A DNA stretch of 64,000 nucleotides from Saccharothrix syringae (lineage in GTDB: Bacteria > Actinomycetota > Actinomycetes > Mycobacteriales > Pseudonocardiaceae), in the NCBI RefSeq assembly GCF_009498035.1, contig NZ_CP034550.1, positions 2,976,001-3,040,000 of the forward strand. Direction: 5' to 3'. Position numbers and translations under genes: made by a program. How positions within the stretch are numbered: the stretch's first letter is position 1; every line of letters starts with the position of its first letter. The notes below the pieces were generated by a model, which saw only the letters and a program-made list of their open reading frames with translations, was not told the DNA's origin and did not search any database. Positions 45,329-53,305 of this stretch are shown here, in pieces.

Positions 45329-45399
45329 CGCGCCGCGCCCGGCCGTGGTCACCGGCTTCTACCGCACCTGCGTGATCGACCGGGCAGGTGAACGTCCGC

Positions 45400-47604
45400 T
45401 CACTCCCCGTCGACGGGAGGCCGCGCGGCCAGCAGTCGCCGGACCCGTGCGATGTCGTGCTCCCGTTGCTGCTCCTCGCACCTGTTGAGCGTTTCGAGCC
45501 ATATGCGGCGGGCCTGGTCCTGGTCGCCGAGCGCGGCGTGCGCGTGGCCGAGGCGTTCGAGGACGTCGGCTTCGCCGTAGGTGTGACCGAGGCGGCGACG
45601 CAGGACGAGGGCTCGTTCGTAGTGGCGGATGGCATCGCGGTGACGGCCGCGGGCGTGGTCGACGTAGCCCAGGCCGTCCAGGGCGGTGGCCTCGCCGTCG
45701 GGGTTCCGGTGTTGCGCGTGCAGGGACAGGGCCACCCGAAAGCGCTCGTGGGCGATGTCGTGGTCGCCGAGGTGAGCCGCGTACCAGCCGATCTGGTTGA
45801 GGGTGTCGGCCCTGCGGACGGGTTGGTCGAGCCGGTCGTGCAGGGCCAGCGCCGCATCGGCGTGGTCCCGGGCTCGTCGGAAGTCACCACACCACTGCCA
45901 GGCCCAGCCGAGCATCTGGTGGGTCCGGGCCTGTTCGGAGACGGCGTGGTGCTGTTCGGCCAGGGTGAGGGCCTCGTGCAGGTGCACGATCGCCGACCGG
46001 GGGTCCTCGAAGACGGCGTAGGCGATGCCGAGATTGCGGTGCGCGCTGATGCGGGCCGTGGGGTCGGCGATGTGCGAGGCGGCGTGCACGGCGGCTTTCC
46101 AGACGGACAGGCGGTCGGCGCGACGCCCTCGCCGGAAGTGGAAGGTGTCCAGGGTCCAGGCGAGCTGCCACACGGTGTGGTGCCACTCGTGGGTGGCGGC
46201 GGTGTGCAACGCGGCGAGCAGGTTCGGGTGTTCGGTGTCGAACCACGCCATGGCCTCGTCCGCGCCGGGTAATCGCTGGATCCGGGTGCCCGCCGCCGGT
46301 GGCGCCGTCCGCAGGGGATCGCGGTGCGGGTACAGGAGCCGGTCGGCGTGCCGGCCGGTGTGCAGGTAGTGGTCGACCAGGCGGCGCAGCGCCTCGCGGG
46401 ATTCCCCGGGTTCTTCGACGCGTTCGTTGGTGCAGCGGCGGACGAGGTCGTGCATGCGGTACCGGTTGCGCCCGTCTTGTTCGAGCAGTGATGCCTCGTG
46501 CAGGACGCGCAGTGCTCTCGCCGCCTGGTCCGGTGCCGTCCCGGTGAGGGACGCGGCTGCGGTCGGGCCGATGTCCGGGCCGGGCGCCAGGGCCAGCAGG
46601 CGCACCACGTGCCGGTGCTGCCTGGACAGGGCGCGGTAGGAGGTGCCGAGCACGGCGGGCAGGCTCGCGGTGGGGTCGTCGTCGTCCAAAGCCGTCACGC
46701 CGAATTCGTCGATGTCGGCGGTGGCCTGCGCCAAGGGCAGACTCGGACTGGTGTGGGCGCGCCCGGCCACGATCGCCAATGCCAGCGGAAGCCCGCGGCA
46801 CTGCGCGAGCAGGCGCGAGGTGGCGGCCGGCTCCGCGTCCAGCCGCGCCTGCCCCAGCCGGAGCTCCAGCGCGGCGCGGGCCTCGTCGTCGGCGAGCACG
46901 TCGAGCGGGATGTGCCGGGCACCGTGCCTGGTCACCAGCCCGTTCAAGGTCCTGCGGCCGGTGATCACGACCACGCACGACCGGCCACCCGGCAGCAAGG
47001 GCTCCACCTGCGCCGCGGACAGGGCGTTGTCCAGCACGATCAGCATGCACCGGTCTGCGGTCAAGCTCCGGTACAGCGCAGCCTGCTCGTCCAGGTCGTG
47101 CGGAACGCGACCGGGCTCGACCCCCAGGGCGTCCAGGAACCCCCGGATCGCGGTAGTCGGCCCCACCGGCTCGGCATTCGGGGTGAACCCGCGCAGATCC
47201 ACGAACAGCTGCCCATCGGGGAACCGGCCCAGCCGCCGATGGGCCCAGCACAGGGCCAGCCACGTCTTCCCGATCCCGCCCGTGCCGCCGATCGTCGAGA
47301 TCGTCATCCCCGCCGGTACCTCGCCCGGCGTCCGGTGGTCCACCGCGGCGTCGAGGTCGGCCAGGGCACGCTCCCTCCCGACGAACACGGTCGGCATCGC
47401 GGGAAGCTGCCGCGGTGGACGTACCTCGGGCTGCCCGTGCACGTGCACCCCGCCCGCGATGACCCCGGCCTGCACCACCGTGCCGCCCACAACCGCGGTC
47501 ACCTCGTTGCGCGTTCCGACGCCGTCACCGGACGCCTTCGTGGTGATCGGCTCGGACTCGCCGGGCACAGCACGCGTCCGGTTCGACTCACCGATTGCGG
47601 CCAT
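45400..47604 (-). CDS. NB-ARC/TPR regulator (AfsR-like, without SARP DNA-binding domain)
   Basis: 734 residues from ATG 47604 (GGAGGG upstream). The open frame extends to 48027, but the protein upstream of this start is unlike the family. A short N-terminal region with repeats of the type VVGGTVVQAGVIAGGVHVHG, often seen in actinobacterial NB-ARC proteins, precedes the STAND ATPase: P-loop TIGGTGGIGKTWLAL (about 104-118), FPDGQLFVDLRGF, MLIVLDNALSAAQVEPLLPG, and CRGLPLALAIVAGRA. Then a winged-helix-like segment (YRMHDLVRRC) and about five TPRs (RNLGIAYAVFEDPRSAIVHL, LDGLGYVDHARGRHRDAIRH). No BTAD or DNA-binding domain is seen, so it probably acts as a signal-receiving scaffold. Confidence 0.86.
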   Translation of the reverse strand: MAAIGESNRTRAVPGESEPITTKASGDGVGTRNEVTAVVGGTVVQAGVIAGGVHVHGQPEVRPPRQLPAMPTVFVGRERALADLDAAVDHRTPGEVPAGMTISTIGGTGGIGKTWLALCWAHRRLGRFPDGQLFVDLRGFTPNAEPVGPTTAIRGFLDALGVEPGRVPHDLDEQAALYRSLTADRCMLIVLDNALSAAQVEPLLPGGRSCVVVITGRRTLNGLVTRHGARHIPLDVLADDEARAALELRLGQARLDAEPAATSRLLAQCRGLPLALAIVAGRAHTSPSLPLAQATADIDEFGVTALDDDDPTASLPAVLGTSYRALSRQHRHVVRLLALAPGPDIGPTAAASLTGTAPDQAARALRVLHEASLLEQDGRNRYRMHDLVRRCTNERVEEPGESREALRRLVDHYLHTGRHADRLLYPHRDPLRTAPPAAGTRIQRLPGADEAMAWFDTEHPNLLAALHTAATHEWHHTVWQLAWTLDTFHFRRGRRADRLSVWKAAVHAASHIADPTARISAHRNLGIAYAVFEDPRSAIVHLHEALTLAEQHHAVSEQARTHQMLGWAWQWCGDFRRARDHADAALALHDRLDQPVRRADTLNQIGWYAAHLGDHDIAHERFRVALSLHAQHRNPDGEATALDGLGYVDHARGRHRDAIRHYERALVLRRRLGHTYGEADVLERLGHAHAALGDQDQARRIWLETLNRCEEQQREHDIARVRRLLAARPPVDGE

Positions 47605-48061
47605 GGCCCTGCCCTCCGCGTGCTCGACGTGTTCCCCGAGCGAACACCACGCCACGGGCGAACTCAACGACCACGCCTTGGGCATGCGCAGCACACCGGA
47701 GTCTTCCTCGGTGCCGCAGTCGGGCATCCGCGAACCCGTGTTCGTGCCGACCAGCGGGTACAACTCCATGCCGGGTGTTCCCGTGCCACCGACCGCATGG
47801 ATGCCCGAGGGGTGCTCACCTTGCGGGTAGCGCGCGGATCTGTTCCGTGGCTGCCGAGTCGCGCAGGTCCTCGCAGATGGCGAGAGGCTCACACCAACAA
47901 CCGCGGGCTCCCGCTCCCACGCGCTCCTCGGACCGCCGGGAATCTCGCCGCGACAACGAACCCCGGCGGAGGAACCACGCGATGGGCACCATGCCGGTGT
48001 GGTGCCCCTTCCGCACGAGAAGAACAACCGGTTCCGGAACGACCCGGTCGGTGGGCGCGGG
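47605..48061. other. Upstream region of the NB-ARC gene
   Basis: About 460 bp. An open frame continuous with the NB-ARC gene covers it, but its translation looks non-coding. Likely promoter and leader of the regulator gene. Confidence 0.45.
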
Positions 48062-48113
48062 GCGGGGCGGTCACGCCCGCGGATTCCGGTTCCGCTCGGC
48101 GTGACCGCCCCGC
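48062..48113 (-). terminator. Terminator hairpin after phoD-like gene
   Basis: Perfect 16-bp stem GCGGGGCGGTCACGCC (48062-48077) with GGCGTGACCGCCCCGC (48098-48113) and a 20-base loop, 8 bp past the stop of the leftward phosphatase gene. Confidence 0.75.
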
Positions 48114-48121
48114 GTGGTCGG

Positions 48122-49654
48122 TCAGGGGTTCTGCAAGCCGGGCCGGCCCGCCTCGACGGCGAACGAGCGCAGCGTCACCGCGGGCTCGCCCGCCGTGGAG
48201 ATCTTCTTGACCGCCCGGAAGTCCACGTCCATCCGGGTCGGGCTGATCGTGGTCCGCACGTAGCCGCGGTGGTTGGAGTAGAACTTCAGGTGCGGGTTGT
48301 AGGCGCTGCCGGGCACGCCGGTGGAGTCCGCGCCGTCGCCGCCGGAGGACACCGACGTGGTGACCAGCTCGGTGCCGACCACCGGGGACGCGGGGTTGGT
48401 GAAGTCGACCTTGAGGTCGTTGGCCCAGGACCGGTGCACGTCGCCGGTGAGCACGACCGGGTTGGGCCCCCCGCGCTGCACCCAGCCCTTCTGGATGCGG
48501 TCGCGCGAGGCCGGGTAGCCGTCCCAGCCGTCCAGCGCGAATGCGCCGTCGCCGTCCACCCGCCGGGCGAAGAACACCTGCTGGCCGATCACGTCCCAGG
48601 TCGCGTCGCGCTGCCCCAGCCCGTCGAGCAGCCAGTTCTCCTGGGTGACGCCGGGCAGGCTGCGAGCCGGGGCACCGGCCTCCGGGCAGTACTTCCAGCC
48701 GTCGCCGCACGCCTGGTCGTCGCGGTACTGGCGGGTGTCGAGCATGTGGAACGTGGCCAGCGTGCCCCACCGGACGCGCCGGTAGAGCTGGATGCCGCCG
48801 CCGTTGGGCCGGGCCCCGCCGCGCAGCGGCATGTTCTCGTAGTACGCCTGGTAGGCGGCGGCCCGCCGCTGCCTCCACTCGGCGTCGGTGAGCTCCGGGG
48901 CGTTGCGGTCGCGCACGTAGCCCGCGTAGTTGTTCTCCACCTCGTGGTCGTCCGGGACGACCAGCCACGGGGCCGCGGCGTGCGCGGCCTGCAGGTCGGC
49001 GTCCGACTTGTACTGCGCGTACCGCCGCCGGTAGTCCGCGACGTAGCGCAGCTCGTCGTCGCCGGCGTGGCGGCGCACCCTCCCGCTCACCGCGCCGCCC
49101 TCGTAGATGTAGTCCCCGAGGTGCAGGACGAGGCCGGGCCGGTCCTCGGCCATGCGGCGGTAGACGGTGTAGCGGCCCTCCTCGTAGTGCGCGCAGGACG
49201 CGAACGACATCAGCAGGTCGCGGCCGACGGCGTCGAGGGCGGGCGCGGTGCGGGTGCGGCCCACGGGCGAGAGGTGGCCCTGGGCGCGGAAGCGGTAGAA
49301 GTAGTCGTAGTCCGGTCGCAGGCCGACCAGCTCGACGTGCACCGAGTGGGCCGCGGCGTAGGTGGCGGTCGTGGTGCCGCGCTGGACGACGTCGGTGAAG
49401 CGGTCGTCGGTGGCCACCTCCCAGTCCACGGCGACGTCCTGGTCGGGCATCCCGCCGTGCCCGTCGGCGTTCAGCGGCGTCGGCGCCAGCCTCGTCCACA
49501 GCACCGCGCCGTCGGGCAGCGGGTCGCCGGAGGCGACGCCCAGGGTGAACGGGAAGGACGCCGCGGCGGCCCGGCCGCCCAGCGCCACCGTGCCCACGGC
49601 GGCCGCGCCGCCCAGGACGAAGATCCGTCGGTTGAATCGGCCCATGTCGTGCAT
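48122..49654 (-). CDS. phoD: PhoD-type alkaline phosphatase / phosphodiesterase, Tat-exported
   Basis: 510 residues. The N-terminus MGRFNRRIFVLGGAAAVGTV is a twin-arginine-type signal. N-terminal PhoD domain (FTLGVASGDPLPDGAVLWTR). Metallophosphatase motifs: FASCAHYEEG, VLHLGDYIYEGG, PDDHEVENNYAG, QVFFARRVDG and VLTGDVHRSWANDLK. This family hydrolyses phosphodiesters and phosphomonoesters outside the cell using Ca and Fe. The gene begins 4 bp after the stop of the FG-GAP protein gene, so they form an operon. In many actinobacteria phoD genes belong to the PhoP phosphate-starvation regulon; I did not find a clear PHO box. Confidence 0.94.
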   Translation of the reverse strand: MHDMGRFNRRIFVLGGAAAVGTVALGGRAAAASFPFTLGVASGDPLPDGAVLWTRLAPTPLNADGHGGMPDQDVAVDWEVATDDRFTDVVQRGTTTATYAAAHSVHVELVGLRPDYDYFYRFRAQGHLSPVGRTRTAPALDAVGRDLLMSFASCAHYEEGRYTVYRRMAEDRPGLVLHLGDYIYEGGAVSGRVRRHAGDDELRYVADYRRRYAQYKSDADLQAAHAAAPWLVVPDDHEVENNYAGYVRDRNAPELTDAEWRQRRAAAYQAYYENMPLRGGARPNGGGIQLYRRVRWGTLATFHMLDTRQYRDDQACGDGWKYCPEAGAPARSLPGVTQENWLLDGLGQRDATWDVIGQQVFFARRVDGDGAFALDGWDGYPASRDRIQKGWVQRGGPNPVVLTGDVHRSWANDLKVDFTNPASPVVGTELVTTSVSSGGDGADSTGVPGSAYNPHLKFYSNHRGYVRTTISPTRMDVDFRAVKKISTAGEPAVTLRSFAVEAGRPGLQNP

Positions 49655-49658
49655 CCCC

Positions 49659-51296
49659 CTACTTCGGCGTGTCCTGGTTGTCGTTGAGCACGAGGGAGTT
49701 GCCCGCGAACGGGGCTCCCGGCCCGTAGCCGGAGGCGGTGCCGAGGTCGGCGCGGGTGACGCGCCGCGCGGAGGTCACCGCCAGCGCCGAACCGGACAGA
49801 CCGGTGCCGAGGACGAACAGGGTCCCGGTCTGCAGCGTGCCGTCCTCCCACGGCGCGGAGACCACCAGCTCGGCGCGCCCGTCCCCGGTGACGTCGAGGA
49901 TCCGCAGCCCGTACCCGAAGCCCTCGCCGACGCCCTCGCCCGCGGCGATCGGCGCGGTGTTCTCGCCCACCAGCGCGACCGGGTGCGAGAGCGGGCCGGC
50001 GCCCCCGCCGCGCAGCAGGCACACGTAACCGGTGCGGTCGTTCTCCTTGATCGCGCCCACCGCCAGGTCGTCCACGGCGTCGCCGTCGAGGTCGCCCACG
50101 GCGAGCGATCCGCCGAAGTGGTCGCCCGCCTCCGGCGAGCCGGGCACGGCGTCGCCGGACTGGTCGATCACCTCGGTGGTGGTGGTCAGGCCGGCGGCGC
50201 CACCGCGCACCGTGACCAGCGCGCCCGAATCGGCGGGCGCGCCCCGCCTGCGGTCGGCCTGCACGACCAGGTCGGCGTGCGCGCCACCGCGGAAGCGCCC
50301 GATCACGAGGCCGCGCCACCTGCCCGCGGTGGCGGCGTTGCCCACGCTGACGTAGGACGACGCGGCGCCGGAGAGCCCGCCCGCGGCGCCGTGCAGCAGG
50401 TGCACGGCGCCCCACGCGTCGGTGATGTCGCCGATGACGTCGCCCGAGGACAGCACGGCGAGGTCGTCGCGCCGGTCACCGGTGACGTCGCCCGCGGCCA
50501 GCGCCCAGCCCATCAGGTCGTCCGCCTCGGCGGCGCCCGCGAGGTCGGGGTCGTCCTGGTTGAACGCCACGGCGCCGTTCCCGGTCAGCCCGGCGGCCCG
50601 GCCGTAGAGGATCCACACCGCGCCCGCGCGTGCCTTGGTCCCGATCGCCTCGCCGGGTGAGCCGATGGCCAGGTCGGCGTAGCCGTCGCCGTTGAAGTCG
50701 CCGGTGGCGAGGCTGCCGCCGAACAGGTCGCCCGCCTCCACCGCGCCGGGCAGGCCGCCGGTGTCCTGGGTGACGGTGCTCGGGGCCCCGGCGATGGTCC
50801 GCAGGTACGGTGCGGTGCGCTGGCCGTAGAGCACGGTCACCGCGCCGGCGTTCGCCAGGCCGCCCACGCGCTCGGTGGGGTTGCCGACGGCCACGTCGGC
50901 GAGGCCGTCGCCGTTGAAGTCACCGGTGGCCAGGGCGGTGCCGAACTTGTCGGTCGCCGTCATGCCGAGGCCGACACCGGGGCTGTTCTGGTTGACCAGG
51001 GCCGCCGCCGCGCCCGTCGCGCCACCGGGGACCACCAGCACCGAGCCGCCGAGGTCGTGGGGGCTCAGGGCGGTGTCGCCGAGGTAGGTCAGCCGGGCCC
51101 CGGAGGCCAGGACGAGGTCGGGGACCCCGTCGCCGGTGACGTCGGCCTGCGGCACCGCGGGCAGGGCCGCGGGCCGCACCGGCGTCGGGGAGACCGCACC
51201 GGCGTCCGGTGCCACGATCGACGACGCCGAGACGGCCGCCACGACGACCGCACGCGCCCAGGACCTGGTGGCCGTGGGGAATCTGCTGGTGAACAC
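49659..51296 (-). CDS. Secreted FG-GAP repeat (beta-propeller, integrin-alpha-like) protein
   Basis: 545 residues. Signal peptide of about 34 residues (AVVVAAVSASSIVAPDAGA then VS). About seven FG-GAP repeats with DxDxDG-type Ca sites: DVTGDGVPDLVLASG, GDFNGDGLADVAVGNP, GDFNGDGYADLAIGSPGE, GDVTGDRRDDLAVLSSG, GDLDGDAVDDLAVGAIK and DVTGDGRAELVVSAPWEDG. It should fold as a seven-bladed propeller outside the cell. GTG 51296. Co-transcribed with the PhoD-type enzyme 4 bp downstream. It might dock or present the phosphatase or bind wall polymer (inference). Confidence 0.9.
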   Translation of the reverse strand: MFTSRFPTATRSWARAVVVAAVSASSIVAPDAGAVSPTPVRPAALPAVPQADVTGDGVPDLVLASGARLTYLGDTALSPHDLGGSVLVVPGGATGAAAALVNQNSPGVGLGMTATDKFGTALATGDFNGDGLADVAVGNPTERVGGLANAGAVTVLYGQRTAPYLRTIAGAPSTVTQDTGGLPGAVEAGDLFGGSLATGDFNGDGYADLAIGSPGEAIGTKARAGAVWILYGRAAGLTGNGAVAFNQDDPDLAGAAEADDLMGWALAAGDVTGDRRDDLAVLSSGDVIGDITDAWGAVHLLHGAAGGLSGAASSYVSVGNAATAGRWRGLVIGRFRGGAHADLVVQADRRRGAPADSGALVTVRGGAAGLTTTTEVIDQSGDAVPGSPEAGDHFGGSLAVGDLDGDAVDDLAVGAIKENDRTGYVCLLRGGGAGPLSHPVALVGENTAPIAAGEGVGEGFGYGLRILDVTGDGRAELVVSAPWEDGTLQTGTLFVLGTGLSGSALAVTSARRVTRADLGTASGYGPGAPFAGNSLVLNDNQDTPK

Positions 51297-51319
51297 CGGG
51301 CAACGCTAGGAAGGCCGGT

Positions 51320-51339
51320 GAAACGCCGACAAGCGTTTC
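51320..51339. promoter_or_regulatory. GAAACGC inverted repeat upstream of the FG-GAP/phoD operon
   Basis: GAAACGCCGACAAGCGTTTC has perfect 7-bp arms around 6 bases and is followed, reading leftward, by CCTAGCGT, a plausible -10 region (TAGCGT). Similar arms occur in the RHS intergenic region near 61.3 kb and near 53.16 kb. Confidence 0.5.
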
Positions 51340-51445
51340 GGCGTGCGTGGAAAGGCCCGGGAGGCGGTGCGCGGACGAACGGCGCCGCGCGCGAACGGCC
51401 TCGCGCGAGCCCGGACCGGGGGAGTGCGCCGTTCGTCGTCAATCA

Positions 51446-51475
51446 TTGGCGGTACACGCCTCAACTTTGGCGGTA
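51446..51475 (+). promoter_or_regulatory. TTGGCGGTA direct repeat upstream of the winged-helix gene
   Basis: TTGGCGGTA occurs at 51446-51454 and 51467-51475, a 21-bp period or two helical turns, followed by a candidate -10 CTAGCGT at about 51514. The spacing suits an activator or autoregulator bound to one face of the DNA. Confidence 0.45.
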
Positions 51476-51582
51476 TTTCCCGGCTCGCCGATGCCGCCGA
51501 CGTCCCGCCGTGCCCTAGCGTCGGACGCCGGGTGGGGGGATCACCCGACACGACGTTCGACGGACGTGCTTCGGGGGGAGCC

Positions 51583-52551
51583 GTGCTGCGCATCCACTTC
51601 ACGCCGGAAGACCTCGCCAGGACGAGGATCAGCACCGCGCCGCACCCGATGTGGGAGACGCTGCTCAGCCTGTACCGGCTGCGCAGGCGGACGGGTGAGG
51701 TGGTCTTCGCGCAGTGGCGGAGGTCCGCGGGCCCCCAGGCGCCCGCGGACACCCGCCTGCTGACCGACCTGGTGCCGCCGTCCGGGTACGCGGCGGACTT
51801 CCTCACCCCGGTCACCGACGGGTTGACCCTGGCCGACGGGCTGGAAGCCCTGCGCCGCACGCCGAGGCGGAGGCTCAGCCAGGACCTGTCCGTCCTGGCG
51901 GGCGCGCGACGCCTGCCGTCGTGGACGACCGCGCTCGCCGAGGGCCGCCCGGAAGCGGTCACCCGCCTGGCCGACGCGGTCGAGCAGTACTTCGAAGCCT
52001 GCCTCGCGCCGTACTGGACCCGGATCACCGGCCACCTCGGCCGGGAACGGGCCAGGCAGACGGCGTTGGTGGCCGACGGCGGCTGGGAGCGCGTGCTCGA
52101 AGACCTGCACCCGACGGCGCGGTGGCACTACCCGGTGCTGGAGCTGGGCTACCCGGTCGACCAGGAGCTGCACCTGGGCGGCCGCGGTTTGCAACTGGTG
52201 CCGTCCTTCTTCTGCCAGGGCCTGCCGACCACGTTGTTCGACGGCGACCGCGAACCGGTCCTGGTGTACCCGGTCCGGCACGAACCGGGCTGGTCCGCCC
52301 CCGACGGCACGCGCACCTCGCTGGCGTCCCTGCTCGGCCGGACGCGGGCCAGGGTGCTGGCGGCCATCGGCGAAAGCCCCTGCACCACCAGCGAAGTGGC
52401 CCGCCGCACGGCGACCACCCTGCCGACCGCGAGCCAGCAGGCGTCGGCCCTGCGCGGCGCCGGCCTGGTCACCAGCCGCCAGAACGGGCAGTCGGTGCTG
52501 CACTCGATCACCTCGCTGGGCCTCGCCCTGCTGGCCGGCGGTCCCTCCTAG
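51583..52551 (+). CDS. ArsR-like winged-helix regulator with N-terminal sensor region
   Basis: 322 residues. GTG 51583 follows GGGGGGAG. N-terminal FTPEDLARTRISTAPHPMWE then TLLSLYRLR is the common opening of this actinobacterial ArsR-like group. The C-terminal wHTH reads TRARVLAAIGESPCTTSEVA, TASQQASALRGAGLVTSRQN and GQSVLHSITSLG. The 200-residue middle part probably senses something unknown. Divergent from the FG-GAP/phoD operon across a region with two different repeat motifs, which makes it a candidate regulator of that operon. A miniature IS701 element begins immediately after its stop. Confidence 0.85.
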   Translation: MLRIHFTPEDLARTRISTAPHPMWETLLSLYRLRRRTGEVVFAQWRRSAGPQAPADTRLLTDLVPPSGYAADFLTPVTDGLTLADGLEALRRTPRRRLSQDLSVLAGARRLPSWTTALAEGRPEAVTRLADAVEQYFEACLAPYWTRITGHLGRERARQTALVADGGWERVLEDLHPTARWHYPVLELGYPVDQELHLGGRGLQLVPSFFCQGLPTTLFDGDREPVLVYPVRHEPGWSAPDGTRTSLASLLGRTRARVLAAIGESPCTTSEVARRTATTLPTASQQASALRGAGLVTSRQNGQSVLHSITSLGLALLAGGPS

Positions 52552-52552
52552 T

Positions 52553-52973
52553 GCTCCAGCCGCCGTTCGTGGTGCTGGGCCTGTCTTCGCTGGTAGTGGG
52601 CTTGTTCGGCGCGGTGTCGGTGGCCTGGGCCGACCTCGGGCCCGGCGGTCCGGAAGCAGCCCTCGACCGCCCATCGAGCACCGGCCACCCGGATCGGGTC
52701 CTCGTCGGTGGTTCCGGTTCGGGCGCAACACGAGTAGTAGGCCAACTCGTGCTCTTCCCGGGCTCGATCAGCGTCCAGCCGTTCTTGCCCGCGATCGGCG
52801 CCACCAGACCCCGCACGTGCGCACGAGCCCGCCGACGCGGCTCCGCCCGCAGAAACCGGCCCGCCACCCGCCCGAACAACTCGTCCAAGCCGCTCACCCA
52901 AGCCTGAACGTCCTCGTCGACCAACACAAGATCGACAAATTGGCAGGCCACGGCCACGAACCGCGGCTGGAGC
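52553..52973 (-). mobile_element. Miniature, internally deleted IS701-family element
   Basis: About 420 bp with 20-bp terminal inverted repeats (52553-52572 and 52954-52973, one mismatch). Inside, leftward frames give the transposase start (VQAWVSGLDELFGRVAGRFL, RARAHVRGLVAPIAGKNGWT) joined to its end (ELAYYSCCARTGTTDEDPIR then VAGARWAVEGCFRTAGPEVG) with the central DDE domain deleted. It is therefore a non-autonomous derivative. A 17-bp direct repeat (CGCTGGTAGTGGGCTTG at 52588 and 52980) lies just inside the left end and just outside the right end. Confidence 0.75.
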
Positions 52974-53305
52974 GATTGACGCTGGTAGTGGGCTTGCTGG
53001 GCGCGATATTGATGGCACCGGCAAGAGCTGCGCGGAATGTGCTGGATGTTCCCGGCCGGAGTGACCGCTGGGCTATCGGACAACCAGCGACCCGTGCCGT
53101 GCGCGGCGACGCCCTGTGCGCGCGTGGGCTACTCGGCAGCGGAAAGCGCACACAAACGGCCGTTTCGGCGTTGCTTACCGGGTGGTAAAGTCCCGGCGAA
53201 CTGTCGGTGCTGGGCGACAACGCGCGGATCCACGGTTACGCCTTTGTGCCGTCGCGCGGGTTACTGCTTTCTGTGTGCTCTTCAAGCGCACGAAAGGATT
53301 CGCTC
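52974..53305. other. Upstream region of the fucosidase-like gene
   Basis: About 330 bp, no gene. It contains the outer copy of the 17-bp repeat (52980-52996) and the 12-bp perfect palindrome AAACGGCCGTTT (53154-53165), which resembles the GAAACG/CGTTTC sites found before other secreted-protein genes here. The gene start has AAAGGA 9 bases upstream. Confidence 0.5.

Noticed and set aside
45400..48027. Longer NB-ARC protein starting at 48027
   Set aside because: The additional N-terminal 140 residues look non-coding, and ATG 47604 has a good ribosome binding site and the family-typical start.
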